Below, one piece after another: positions 1 through 8,723 of a stretch of DNA of 36,397 nt. Under the pieces are notes generated by a model, which saw only the letters and a program-made list of their open reading frames with translations, searched no databases and was not told the origin of the DNA. The stretch's first letter is position 1; every line of letters begins with the position of its first letter. Source of the stretch: an uncultured Arenicella sp. (lineage in GTDB: Bacteria; Pseudomonadota; Gammaproteobacteria; Arenicellales; Arenicellaceae); NCBI GenBank assembly GCA_937922925.1, contig CALAKU010000034.1, positions 1 to 36,397 on the forward strand, written 5' to 3'. The translations under genes were made by a program, and so were the position numbers.

Positions 1-1512
1 GCCTTTGGGGGATTTATCTTTGGCCTGGACGCTGCGCTGATTTCTGGCACGGTTGGGTACGTAACTGCCGAATTTGGTTTGAATGACTTCCAAATCGGAG
101 CCGTGGTCAGTGCGCCTGGCTTTGGGGTTTTGGGTGCCTTATTGGTCACAGGTTTGATTTGCGATCGCATTGGCCGCAAAAAAACATTGCTGCTGATTGC
201 TTCGCTTTACTTTATATCCGCACTCACGTCAGCTTTTGCCCCGAGTTTTGAAACATTAGTACTGGCGCGCTTGCTCGGCGGCTTTGCGTTTACCTCGCTC
301 TCGCTTGCGTCTATGTACATCGGCGAAATTGCGCCGGCGTCGATGCGAGGCAAGCTGGTTTCAATGAACCAGCTCACCATTGTGATTGGCCTTTCGGCGG
401 CGTATTTTTCTAACTACTTGTTGCAGCAAATGGCGGGCGCGCCAGCACAATGGATGTTGGATTTGGGCTTTGCCGATAATGTGTGGCGATGGATGTTGGG
501 CGTTGAAATCTTACCCGCTTTGCTATGGCTTTTACTGCTTTTGCTGATTCCTGAAAGTCCACGCTGGTTAGCTCTTAATAATCGTGATCACGATGCTAGA
601 GAAGTGCTCAGTAAGATTTACCCAGCATCGGAAGTGGATGAACAACTCAATAAAATAAGCAACTCGGCAGAGGAAGTCACGCTAAAAGAACAGTTCAAAC
701 AACTGATCTCTTCCAAATATCGCGTGGCCTTAATCATTGGTGTGACCATTGCCATTGTGCAACCGGTAACGGGTATCAACGCCATTATGTTTTACGCGCC
801 CACCGTATTTGAACAAGTCGGCATTGGTACCGATGCGGCTTTTCTACAAGCGGTGATTGTTGGGTTGCTTAGTATCGTCGCAACTGTCTGCGCGCTACTA
901 ACGATCGATCGACTCGGCCGACGGCTTATTGTGATTGGTGGTTTAAGTGCGGCGGCCATTAGCCTATTAATATGTGCTTATGGCTTTTCCAGCGCCACCT
1001 ATCAGCTTGATCAAGAATCAGTACTAGTTGTCCAAAGCACGCAGGAAGAAAACTTACAGTCGTTAGACGCACTTATTGGGCAAGAGTACGAGACTGATGT
1101 GGCCTTCAAACAAGCCTTGCGCGATGCCGTCGGCCCGCAAATGGCTAAGTCAATTGAAGCCAGCGCCATCCAAAATGCGATAGATATCAATGTGGTGTTA
1201 GTCTTGTTTGGCTTGCTCGCTTTTATCGCGGCCTTTCAATATTCAATCGGCCCGGTGATGTGGGTTGTCTTTTCTGAGATTGTGCCCACCACCATTCGCG
1301 GCATTGCGATTCCGTTTTTTGCCTTTTTTACCAGCCTGTTTAGTTGGTTTATCCAACAGTTTTTCCCATGGCAACTTACCGTAATGGGTGTTGGCCAAAT
1401 CATGTTGTTTTATGCCACCATGGTCATTATTGGTTTAATCGCCTTGGCTAAATTGTTGCCCGAAACTAAGAACCGCACGATTGAAGAAATCGAAGCCGAA
1501 TTAGCGCGATAG
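1..1512 (+). CDS. Sugar porter family MFS transporter (5'-truncated by window edge)
   Basis: Inner-membrane sugar:proton symporter of the sugar-porter family (XylE/GalP relatives), probably importing galactose or another agar-derived neutral sugar. The frame is open from base 1 (reads AFGGFIFGLDAALISG, matching the TM1 motif of the family), so the true start lies upstream; the TTG at 79 is not the start. Visible family motifs are CDRIGRKK after TM2, PESPRWL after TM6, QPVTGINAIMFYAP in TM7, DRLGRR after TM8 and the terminal PETKNRTIEEIE. A hydrophilic stretch of about 75 residues (roughly bases 990-1185) lies between TM9 and TM10; XylE lacks such a long loop there, although I recall similar loops in marine sugar porters. 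The gene is followed 71 bp later by an SDR and then galactonate dehydratase on the same strand, which suggests galactose uptake. The exact substrate is inferred from context only. Confidence 0.9.
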   Translation, partial: AFGGFIFGLDAALISGTVGYVTAEFGLNDFQIGAVVSAPGFGVLGALLVTGLICDRIGRKKTLLLIASLYFISALTSAFAPSFETLVLARLLGGFAFTSLSLASMYIGEIAPASMRGKLVSMNQLTIVIGLSAAYFSNYLLQQMAGAPAQWMLDLGFADNVWRWMLGVEILPALLWLLLLLLIPESPRWLALNNRDHDAREVLSKIYPASEVDEQLNKISNSAEEVTLKEQFKQLISSKYRVALIIGVTIAIVQPVTGINAIMFYAPTVFEQVGIGTDAAFLQAVIVGLLSIVATVCALLTIDRLGRRLIVIGGLSAAAISLLICAYGFSSATYQLDQESVLVVQSTQEENLQSLDALIGQEYETDVAFKQALRDAVGPQMAKSIEASAIQNAIDINVVLVLFGLLAFIAAFQYSIGPVMWVVFSEIVPTTIRGIAIPFFAFFTSLFSWFIQQFFPWQLTVMGVGQIMLFYATMVIIGLIALAKLLPETKNRTIEEIEAELAR

Positions 1513-1583
1513 CTTTTATCGGCACTCGCAATTCGGTCTAAATCAAATACCAATGCTTTGGCGACGAGGCCAGAGCCATCATA

Positions 1584-2372
1584 ATGACAAAGCAAACAAC
1601 ATTACTAAACAACAAAGTAGTCATCGTGACGGGCGGCAGCGCCGGTTGCGGTTGGGGATTCACTTTGTCTTGTTTAAAGGCTGGCGCTAACGTTATCGTC
1701 GCAGACTTAAATCCTCTGTCGGATGACAAACAGGCCATCTTAGACGAACACAGCTATTCGGTTGACTACGTCAAAACCGACGTAAGTAGCAGTAGCAGTA
1801 TCGAGCAGTTAGTCGAGCAAGCTAAGGCCTTGCATGGCCGCATTGATGGCTTAGTGAACAATGCGGGTCTAACGATTACTGGCGATTTTATGGCCTTCGA
1901 TTTAGACACGGTTGATCGGCTTTACAAAACCAATTTGCGCTCGGTATTTTTAATGAGCCAAACGGTCGCCAAGGTCATGATCGAGCAAGGCGGCGGCGTT
2001 ATCGTTAACGTTGCATCCAACCATGCTCAAGCCAGTGCCGCCGAGTATGAAATGTACGCGGCGACCAAAGGTGGAATTTGCGCGATGACCCGCGCCATGA
2101 GTTGGAGCCTGGGTAAGCATGGCATCCGCGTCAACTCACTCTGCCCCGGCCTAACCCGCACTGAACCCATCGATGAGATGGTTAAGAACGACCCAACGCT
2201 AGAACAGACATTCAATGCTTTGCATGCCACACGCACGTTTAATAGCGTTGAACAACTGGGCCAAGTCGGCGTATTTTTGTTATCTGACATGTCCGCTTCA
2301 ATGACCGGCACCGAAGTGGTGGCCGATCAAGGCTTGTTAGCGGGCTTGGTTAACTCTGATGTTTTAAGCTAG
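1584..2372 (+). CDS. SDR family oxidoreductase, candidate D-galactose 1-dehydrogenase
   Basis: Classical short-chain dehydrogenase/reductase of 262 residues, cytoplasmic. It shows the Rossmann glycine motif TGGSAGCG (16-23), an Asp (D41) closing beta-strand 2 that favours NAD over NADP, NNAG at 92-95, and the catalytic triad S145, Y158, K162 (YAATK). The C-terminal substrate loop after PGLTRTEP is unremarkable. It lies 71 bp after a sugar porter and 25 bp before galactonate dehydratase in an apparent operon. That neighbourhood makes oxidation of D-galactose to galactono-lactone, first step of the De Ley-Doudoroff pathway, the best guess. SDR sequence alone does not fix the substrate, and another sugar or sugar-acid dehydrogenase remains possible. 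No strong Shine-Dalgarno sequence precedes the ATG. Confidence 0.85.
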   Translation: MTKQTTLLNNKVVIVTGGSAGCGWGFTLSCLKAGANVIVADLNPLSDDKQAILDEHSYSVDYVKTDVSSSSSIEQLVEQAKALHGRIDGLVNNAGLTITGDFMAFDLDTVDRLYKTNLRSVFLMSQTVAKVMIEQGGGVIVNVASNHAQASAAEYEMYAATKGGICAMTRAMSWSLGKHGIRVNSLCPGLTRTEPIDEMVKNDPTLEQTFNALHATRTFNSVEQLGQVGVFLLSDMSASMTGTEVVADQGLLAGLVNSDVLS

Positions 2373-2397
2373 GCCAAATTATAGAAAACGAACCACG

Positions 2398-3552
2398 ATG
2401 AAAATCACTGATATAAAGGCCTACCCGGTATGGGTTGGGCAACGTAACTTGCTTTTAGTCAAAGTCGAAACCGAAGATGGTTTTTACGGCTGGGGCGAAT
2501 CGGGTTTATCTAGCCGCGAGCTCGCCGTTAAAGGTGCCGTTGAACATTATCGCGATTTTCTATTAGGTAAAGACTCGCGTCACATTGGCGCACTCTGGCA
2601 AGAGATGTATCGCAGCCAATACTTTGAAGGCGGGCGGGTTTTATCGGCTGCCATTGCTGCCATCGACATCGCACTGTGGGACATCGCAGGCAAACGCCAA
2701 GGCTTACCCGTTCATCAATTATTGGGCGGGCAACACCGTCACGAAATCCCCTGCTTTGTCACCACCACCAAAGCCATGGGCGACGACCTTATCGAAGACG
2801 CCAAAGCCAAAGCCAAAGAAGGTTGGAAGGTGATTCGCGCAACCACCGGCGAACACGGCAATGGCGATGCGCCCACCGTTTTTGATGTGCGCAAATCCAT
2901 CGCCCGCGCCGCCGCCTGTTTAACCGAGTTACGCCATGAACTGGGCAATGAATACGTGTTGGGTATCGATTACCATCACCGCTTGAGCCTAGCGGAAACC
3001 GCCTCCTTTTGCGCACAGATGCCAGCAGGCACGCTCGACTTTTTAGAGGAACCGATTCGCGACCAAACCCCAAGCGCTTATCAAGCTTTACGAGGCATGG
3101 TTGACGTGCCCTTCGCCATCGGCGAAGAATTTTCAAGCAAGTGGGATTTCAGGCCCTACATCGAAGACGACATCACCAACTTTGCCCGCATTGACATTTG
3201 CAATGTCGGCGGCTTTACTGAAGCCATGAAGATCGCCGCTTTGGCCGAAACGCATTACATCGATTTGATGCCGCATGACCCCCTCGGCCCCATCTGCACC
3301 GCCGCGACCATACACATGTGCGCTGCTGTCCCCAACCTAGCTTGGTGCGAAGTCGACCCCTATGAATCCGCCACGCCAGATCACGATAAGTACTTTATCA
3401 ATCGCCCCATCCACAAAAACGGCGTCTTCAATGTGGGCCAAGAACCGGGCTTAGGTGTCGATGTTCACGAAGACTTAGTTAAAGAACAAAGCTTTAAGTT
3501 TTGGGAAACACCAAGGCTGATCAAGCCAGATGGCTCTTATACGAATTGGTAG
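2398..3552 (+). CDS. dgoD: D-galactonate dehydratase (enolase superfamily)
   Basis: Enolase-superfamily dehydratase of 384 residues that removes water from D-galactonate to give 2-keto-3-deoxy-D-galactonate. The N-terminal capping domain is followed by the barrel, with metal ligands and catalytic residues at D191 and H193 (GIDYHHR), E217 (LEEP), E243 (IGEEFSSKWDF) and H293 (PHDPLGP). As I recall the E. coli galactonate dehydratase residues (D183, H185, E209, E235, H285), each sits exactly eight positions later here, which is strong support for the subgroup. It is last in the plus-strand group with the sugar porter and SDR, while its downstream partners dgoK and dgoA sit about 15 kb away on the other strand. 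Other acid-sugar dehydratase activities in the same subgroup cannot be excluded. Confidence 0.88.
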   Translation: MKITDIKAYPVWVGQRNLLLVKVETEDGFYGWGESGLSSRELAVKGAVEHYRDFLLGKDSRHIGALWQEMYRSQYFEGGRVLSAAIAAIDIALWDIAGKRQGLPVHQLLGGQHRHEIPCFVTTTKAMGDDLIEDAKAKAKEGWKVIRATTGEHGNGDAPTVFDVRKSIARAAACLTELRHELGNEYVLGIDYHHRLSLAETASFCAQMPAGTLDFLEEPIRDQTPSAYQALRGMVDVPFAIGEEFSSKWDFRPYIEDDITNFARIDICNVGGFTEAMKIAALAETHYIDLMPHDPLGPICTAATIHMCAAVPNLAWCEVDPYESATPDHDKYFINRPIHKNGVFNVGQEPGLGVDVHEDLVKEQSFKFWETPRLIKPDGSYTNW

Positions 3553-3642
3553 ATAGTATTAGTAGGTCGAACTAATAGAGCTAAGGCGTGATCAACCTTC
3601 GCGGAAAAAACCGAGCCTCTATTTATTTTGTCAGCCAACTCC

Positions 3643-4023
3643 CTATTTTCCAGATGGAGTTTGTATCTCTTCTGTTCCTGGGTAGGTCGTTGGTGGCGCA
3701 TTATCGCAGCTGTAGCTTTGTTGTCCGCAGTAACAAACCCCGCCCGGTTGAATCGAACATACTTCTGCACAAAATTCCCAACATCCTTCAAAAGTATCGT
3801 CATCAGCCGATTCGGTTAGTTTAGTGAGTCGACTGATGTGTTCTTTAATTCTGCCGATCTCGACTTTCGTTGGACGGCTTTCAATGAGTTTGCCCTTAGT
3901 CCATTTTTGATGCTGGCTACTCTGTTTTGCTTCTTTGATTTCATGACTGTGAACGGAGTCATTTTTCACGAGGAGAATCAAGGTGAGAAGAATAGCGATG
4001 ATTAGCGAGTTGCGGATTGGCAT
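3643..4023 (-). CDS. Small secreted cysteine-rich protein of unknown function
   Basis: A 126-residue protein I do not recognise. The N-terminus (MPIRNSLIIAILLTLILL) is a positively charged hydrophobic signal or anchor segment, followed by a charged, Lys/Glu-rich middle. The C-terminal third has six cysteines in about 25 residues (spacing pattern CWEFC, AEVC, GGVC, YC, SYSC), consistent with a disulphide-stabilised periplasmic or extracellular knot. A good ribosome binding site, GGAG five bases before the ATG, supports a real gene. It lies alone between dgoD (converging on it) and the large surface protein, whose terminator separates the two. The Cys-rich tail recalls, without clear homology, the Cys-rich repeats of the protein at 11422-13806. 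Confidence 0.6.
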   Translation of the reverse strand: MPIRNSLIIAILLTLILLVKNDSVHSHEIKEAKQSSQHQKWTKGKLIESRPTKVEIGRIKEHISRLTKLTESADDDTFEGCWEFCAEVCSIQPGGVCYCGQQSYSCDNAPPTTYPGTEEIQTPSGK

Positions 4024-4178
4024 ATGATCTCCAATTAGTAAACTTTGAATTTCATCATAGCATCGGCCAAGGTGGTTTATAAACGGGCCATATGGCTGGT
4101 TTCCTAAGGCTGTTTAAGTCCATCCGAGAAACCCATAAATAGAAAACAATAGGATTTAGACTAGAGTTAGGACGAAAA

Positions 4179-4211
4179 AAAGCGCCAAGCCTTTTACAAC
4201 ATTGGCGCTTT
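4179..4211 (-). terminator. Rho-independent terminator of the large FG-GAP/VWA gene
   Basis: The inverted repeat AAAGCGCCAA / TTGGCGCTTT (4179-4188 with 4202-4211, 13-nt loop) is followed on the minus strand by a run of seven T (plus-strand A run at 4175-4181). It lies 26 bp past the stop of the minus-strand gene ending at 4237, so it most likely ends that transcript. On the plus strand only three T follow. Confidence 0.75.
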
Positions 4212-4236
4212 AAATCGCTTTATTAAATCTCGTTAT

Positions 4237-7200
4237 CTAAGGCTGACGGATTAGCCAAATAATAATGAGTATCAATATCAGCATAAGGATAATCGCGAGC
4301 CAGAACCAGAGTTTGAGCTTGTCTTGGTCAATGCAGTGGTCGCTGCAATTGGCATCAGGATTATCCGTTGCTGCATCCATATCCGTACCGCGATTTTGCG
4401 GATCGGTTGGATCCGTTCCAGCGTCGACTTCATCGCCATCTATTACTCCATCATTATCGCTGTCGCGATCTTCGGGAGAGGTGCCGAGCTGACATTCACT
4501 GGCGTTGCTTAGGCCGTCGTCGTCTTTGTCTAAGGCACCGTCGGCAGGGTCGTTGATATCAAAGCCCCAACGAAGTTCGCAATTGTCGCTCATGCCATCG
4601 CCGTCGCTGTCTAGCCGCGCTTCGTTGTCGTCATGAGGGCTAGTTGGGTCAGTACCACCAGCCAACTCCTCGCCGTCGTCAACGCCACCGCCGTCGGTGT
4701 CGGCCGTGAACGGATCGAGATCGAGTTCAATCTCTTTCCAGGTGGGTACGCCATCGCCATCTGGGTCGGCAGTCGCGTCGCCTGGATTATTCGGGTTGGT
4801 GCCGTGCTGTTCTTCATCAAGATCGCTGATGCTGTCGCCATCTGAATCTCGTTCTTGAATTGGCACTGATAGTGGAAACACGCGTTGGCGAGCAACTCCA
4901 TCGCTGCCAGTCCAACTGGCCTCGACACTAATGTCGAAAACGCCGCCTTTATCAGTTGCACTGAGCACACCACTATAGATACCGTCTCCCGCTCGGTTAT
5001 CGATGCCTGCACCGTTATCTAGCAACGTAAATTGCTGCGACTGATTGCCAAGACCTTGGGCTCTTGCGACCACATTCGCGCCCAGCACCGGAGTATTACC
5101 GGCCAAAACGAGGTGAATAGGAACGCTGTCGCCCGGCGCGGGTATGGCTGATACAGTATAGCTTCCGTTCTCAAGGCTACGATACGATTCGCCAGTAACC
5201 GCTCGAGCAAACCCTCTCTCGGAGCTAATACCGCTCACCGTAATCATCACTTCGGTGCCCTTCACGTGCGGTAAACCTAGCTGCCATTCGCCCTCTTGAG
5301 GGGAGGCAATTTGAAATACCGTGTTGGTATCACCGCGCACGACTTTGACATCTGTGCCGCTCTGCCCAGCTGGAGGCAAGGCACCGACAAAGCTGTTTCC
5401 AGAAGGCCAGTTAACGGCAATCACCGCGTAGTCTAAACCTGGTTCTATCGGCACTACGACTCGATCGCCGCGCAGGCCGGTTATACCAATCCCTTCATTT
5501 ATTGCCGCGGCCGCTGCGATGCCTTGTTGCCCTCCGCCCGTGGCGGTATGAAAGTGCTGCCACAAACGTTGCTGGTAAGAAGCCGAGTTATGATGGTGCT
5601 CATAAATATTAGCCAAGGCGTTTTCCAGAGCAATCGAAAGGTCGGTTTGTGCATGCGCTACCGGAATCAATACCTGAAGCGGTTGATGGATGTTGCCCGT
5701 ATCGTCTGGCGATGGCATGACATTCACGACTAGGTCATCGCCATCCGTTGCATTGGCGATGGCTTGCATCAGATCAGGCTGTGCATCAGGGCCAAGCGAC
5801 ACCGTATTGATTTTGACATTCGTTTCAGGATTGCCGTCTTCATTCAAGGATTCAAAAGTGGTAAACACTGGCGGCATCGTGGGTTCTACGATACAGCTAC
5901 TATCCGGCGGGCTATCCCAAAAAGGCGCCACGTTTTCCATACCGTCACTGAGCAACACTAGGTTGCGGCGAACGTTACGCGCGCCAGCGCCGATGGAGTT
6001 AAGCTGATTTAAACCGGCAAGAAGCCCCAAACCCATTGGCGTGCAACCATCGGGAACAATCGCTTGTGCTGCGTCCGCCGCCGCTTCTCGATTATCTACC
6101 ACGGGCGGGCCGGGGTCGGCCACATCACCAGCGATATCCACGTCGAATACATCATCTGCCGTGCTGCCAGCATAACTGACCACGCCAATGTGCTCTGGAT
6201 CGCGCACGACATTGGCATAAAGCCGGGCCGCGTTGACTGCCGATTGCATTTTGCGATCGTCTTCCATACTGCCTGAGGCGTCGACGACTAATACCGTGTC
6301 ACTCAGTAACACATCGTCGTCATAAAAAACGGCATTGGTTTCGGTTATCGATGAAGCAACATGATTGCAAAAACGATAGTTAACTTGAATATCGTGTGCG
6401 CCAACTGGGCCAGAGGGCGGCACGACCGCTAACCAGAACTCGTTGGCCACACGCTCGCCAGTGACGACTTGGGCGGCATCGCCATTGATGATGACTTCAA
6501 ATTGATCGGCCTGAGGAATCATATTGAGCGGCGTATAAGCGACACGAATTAACAAGCGACCAGTGCCGTCGTTGGGTACGAGCACATTAGAACCTTCGGA
6601 CGGTTCCAGTATCTCTAAGTTTAAGCTTGTGCTGCCAATGTTGCTAAAGCCGCCGACGAGATTCGGTGCGCCGCTGTCGGTGCTGGCCGAGTTAGCCGAA
6701 TTACCTGCAAGATCGGTCGCGGCAATTTGCCAGGCAAAGCCAGTGATGGCTTCGGATGCACCAAAGCCTGCTCGCAAATCACTGCACGATAATCGCGCTT
6801 GGTAGTGATCCACTGCGGCCCATTCTAAATCGGCAGAACCAATGTTATTGCCGCCCGCGCTTCCCGATGCAGACCACTGCATACTGGCAGAAATCTCATC
6901 GATGTCTTGCACGCGATCTCGAATACGAACTGCAAATACGGCGGCAACATCACCTTTGGCTTCAAGAAACACCGCTGGGTCGTTAATGACCGGCGCGGTG
7001 GAATCGCTTAGGCCAGCCGTTGTATTCATGGTGACGGTCGGCCATTCGTTGGGCGGGTCGCCTGCGCCAACACGACCATCACTGCCCCAGATAATATCGA
7101 GCTTTTCGTCGTTATTGACATCGGCAATCGCCGCCGTGACTTGAAACGGGCGAGCAGACCAATCCGAGCAAGCACCTGAATTACATTCAGGATTAATCAC

Positions 7201-8487
7201 TGAATCGTTAGATCGCTCGAAAGCCAACGAGCCGGTTGCCGTGTCATTTAAAAATATCTTATTTGCCCGGCGAAAAGAACCATCACCATCGGGCGCAACA
7301 ATGTCTTGCCAACCGTCGTCGTTCAGGTCACCAACCACCACGTCGTAGGACACACTGGTAATCGGCATAGTGCCCACTTGCGCTGGAATGCCTCCGGCCA
7401 AGGTATCTACATTATTGGCACCACCAAAGGTGCCATCGCCATTGCCTAAGCGGATTTCATCGGCGCCAAATTGGGCTAGGTACATATCAAGATTGCCATC
7501 GTTATTGACGTCGAGCAGCGCCATGTTCATCACATATTCGGTGCTGGTTAAAGAGCTTTGACTCCAATCAACACGGCCATCATCAGTAGTACCCATATTT
7601 AAATAGATCTCCACTTCTGGCGCCGACGGGCTGGGCCGACTGATGTAATTGCGAATATGGCTGATCACCATATCCATACGACCATCGTTATTTAAATCGC
7701 CCAACTTGGTTGAATGACTCGCTGACTCTAGTTCGCCTTCAAAAGGGCTGTCAGACTCAACGCCAAACAAATCGTAGTTGGTCGAAATATCACCGGGCGC
7801 TTGATTAAAAAACCCATTGCCGTTGTTGTACAACAAAATGGTTGGCCCCCAATTCGAAGGGTCTGGGAAGCCGGGGCGATCGCCTAAATCAAAGGTTCGA
7901 TTAGCGAAGATCAAATCCATATCGCCATCACCGTCAACGTCACCAACAACCACATCGTCCCAGACGTCTTGAAGGTCGGTACGAATGATCGGCGGGAACC
8001 GCAGATCGGATTCGTCGCTGAAACTGTCGCCCGATTTTATATAGAGAAAGTTGCCGTGCGGCGATGAATGCACCACGTCGTAATCGCCGTCGCCATCGAT
8101 ATCTACGAAATCAACATCGTAGGTATCGCGCTTTGAATCTTCATTTTGAAACGCTAAGGCGGTGCCTGTTATGTCAACAAACTCGCCGTCGCTGCCTTCG
8201 CTTGGATCCCAACGGAACATAGCTGCTAAGTGTTTGCCGTCGACTGGCCGAGTGACCGGTAAGTACATCATCAAGTTACCCGCCGCATCGAACGGTGCTA
8301 ACTGCACGTCTTTGTACTCGGCGTTACGTGGGTAGTCGGCGGGCCAATTGATGCGAGAATCATCAACATCAAGCGTAATATCTGTCGCCGCTGACGCCGT
8401 CGAAGAGAAAAACAGGCTTAAACACAAACCCGAAACCGTCATTATTTTTGAGACCACGGTTAACCGGTCTTGGAGTGAGTGATACAT
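4237..8487 (-). CDS. Large exported FG-GAP/VCBS, VWA and thrombospondin type 3 repeat protein with C-terminal membrane anchor
   Basis: A 1416-residue exported protein. Order of parts: N-terminal signal segment (about 15-34, ending STASAA); FG-GAP/VCBS-like beta-propeller repeats with calcium-loop motifs such as DIDGDGDYD, DVDGDGDMD, DLNNDGRMD and DVNNDGNLD (about 70-500); Ig-like stretches; a von Willebrand A domain with the MIDAS motif DASGS at about 732-736; further beta-rich region; thrombospondin type 3 calcium repeats (DSDGDSISD, DPDGDGVPT, DKDDDGLSN, DSDNDGVIDGDE; about 1212-1370); and a final hydrophobic segment (LWFWLAIILMLILILIIIWL) with a three-residue RQP tail. Most likely it is held at the envelope by the C-terminal helix with calcium-stabilised adhesive domains outside. 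An AAGGAGGT Shine-Dalgarno sits five bases before the ATG, behind a structured leader. Adhesion or matrix binding is inference; partners are unknown. Confidence 0.85.
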   Translation of the reverse strand: MYHSLQDRLTVVSKIMTVSGLCLSLFFSSTASAATDITLDVDDSRINWPADYPRNAEYKDVQLAPFDAAGNLMMYLPVTRPVDGKHLAAMFRWDPSEGSDGEFVDITGTALAFQNEDSKRDTYDVDFVDIDGDGDYDVVHSSPHGNFLYIKSGDSFSDESDLRFPPIIRTDLQDVWDDVVVGDVDGDGDMDLIFANRTFDLGDRPGFPDPSNWGPTILLYNNGNGFFNQAPGDISTNYDLFGVESDSPFEGELESASHSTKLGDLNNDGRMDMVISHIRNYISRPSPSAPEVEIYLNMGTTDDGRVDWSQSSLTSTEYVMNMALLDVNNDGNLDMYLAQFGADEIRLGNGDGTFGGANNVDTLAGGIPAQVGTMPITSVSYDVVVGDLNDDGWQDIVAPDGDGSFRRANKIFLNDTATGSLAFERSNDSVINPECNSGACSDWSARPFQVTAAIADVNNDEKLDIIWGSDGRVGAGDPPNEWPTVTMNTTAGLSDSTAPVINDPAVFLEAKGDVAAVFAVRIRDRVQDIDEISASMQWSASGSAGGNNIGSADLEWAAVDHYQARLSCSDLRAGFGASEAITGFAWQIAATDLAGNSANSASTDSGAPNLVGGFSNIGSTSLNLEILEPSEGSNVLVPNDGTGRLLIRVAYTPLNMIPQADQFEVIINGDAAQVVTGERVANEFWLAVVPPSGPVGAHDIQVNYRFCNHVASSITETNAVFYDDDVLLSDTVLVVDASGSMEDDRKMQSAVNAARLYANVVRDPEHIGVVSYAGSTADDVFDVDIAGDVADPGPPVVDNREAAADAAQAIVPDGCTPMGLGLLAGLNQLNSIGAGARNVRRNLVLLSDGMENVAPFWDSPPDSSCIVEPTMPPVFTTFESLNEDGNPETNVKINTVSLGPDAQPDLMQAIANATDGDDLVVNVMPSPDDTGNIHQPLQVLIPVAHAQTDLSIALENALANIYEHHHNSASYQQRLWQHFHTATGGGQQGIAAAAAINEGIGITGLRGDRVVVPIEPGLDYAVIAVNWPSGNSFVGALPPAGQSGTDVKVVRGDTNTVFQIASPQEGEWQLGLPHVKGTEVMITVSGISSERGFARAVTGESYRSLENGSYTVSAIPAPGDSVPIHLVLAGNTPVLGANVVARAQGLGNQSQQFTLLDNGAGIDNRAGDGIYSGVLSATDKGGVFDISVEASWTGSDGVARQRVFPLSVPIQERDSDGDSISDLDEEQHGTNPNNPGDATADPDGDGVPTWKEIELDLDPFTADTDGGGVDDGEELAGGTDPTSPHDDNEARLDSDGDGMSDNCELRWGFDINDPADGALDKDDDGLSNASECQLGTSPEDRDSDNDGVIDGDEVDAGTDPTDPQNRGTDMDAATDNPDANCSDHCIDQDKLKLWFWLAIILMLILILIIIWLIRQP

Positions 8488-8492
8488 GGTAG

Positions 8493-8573
8493 ACCTCCTT
8501 CATGCATTCCTTTTGACTACAGGGCGGTCGAATCTGCCTGGATTCACTGCAACAGTGGTAAGCCTGCCCCGCA
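8493..8573 (-). promoter_or_regulatory. Structured 5' leader of the large surface protein (possible cis-regulatory RNA)
   Basis: On the minus strand the leader can fold as a three-way junction. The closing stem pairs UGCGGGGC (8573-8566) with GCCCUGUA (8525-8518; two G-U pairs). Inside are a hairpin CACTG-TTG-CAGTG (8557-8545) and a second hairpin GAATC-CAGGCA-GATTC (8545-8530, one base shared). Eighteen bases later comes the AAGGAGGT ribosome site (8500-8493). I tested it by eye against c-di-GMP-I and cobalamin riboswitch consensus and found no match. Pairing could be accidental; no function is assigned. Confidence 0.35.
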
Positions 8574-8723
8574 ATATCAATAAACAATGAATCCTTTATG
8601 TTTATTAGATTAGATCAATGAATTTTACTTTACTATTGTCTAAAAGGACTAGATCAGAAGCGAAACACGTAAGGCCTTGATAGTCAGCAAATTCTAATGC
8701 GTTACTCGCATTGTGAGAGTCGC

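Noticed and set aside
79-81. TTG at 79 as start of the sugar porter
   Set aside because: The same frame reads the conserved TM1 motif upstream to base 1, so the start is outside the window.
2789-3136. 115-codon Arg-rich frame antisense to dgoD
   Set aside because: Composition (Arg/Leu-rich) is typical of a GC-rich shadow; dgoD in the other frame has full active-site conservation.
3557-3577. Hairpin TATTAGT / ACTAATA after dgoD
   Set aside because: Seven AT-rich pairs and no T run; too weak to call a terminator.
5690-6007. 105-codon and similar plus-strand frames inside the giant surface gene
   Set aside because: They are out-of-frame shadows of the VWA region and lack ribosome sites.
8518-8573. 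c-di-GMP-I or cobalamin riboswitch
   Set aside because: The key conserved segments (for example GGACGCAAAGCC of c-di-GMP-I, or the B12 box) are not present; kept only as an unassigned structured leader.
8369-8587. 72-codon frame spanning the leader and start of the giant surface gene
   Set aside because: It starts with TTG, has no ribosome site and overlaps the strongly supported gene in another frame.
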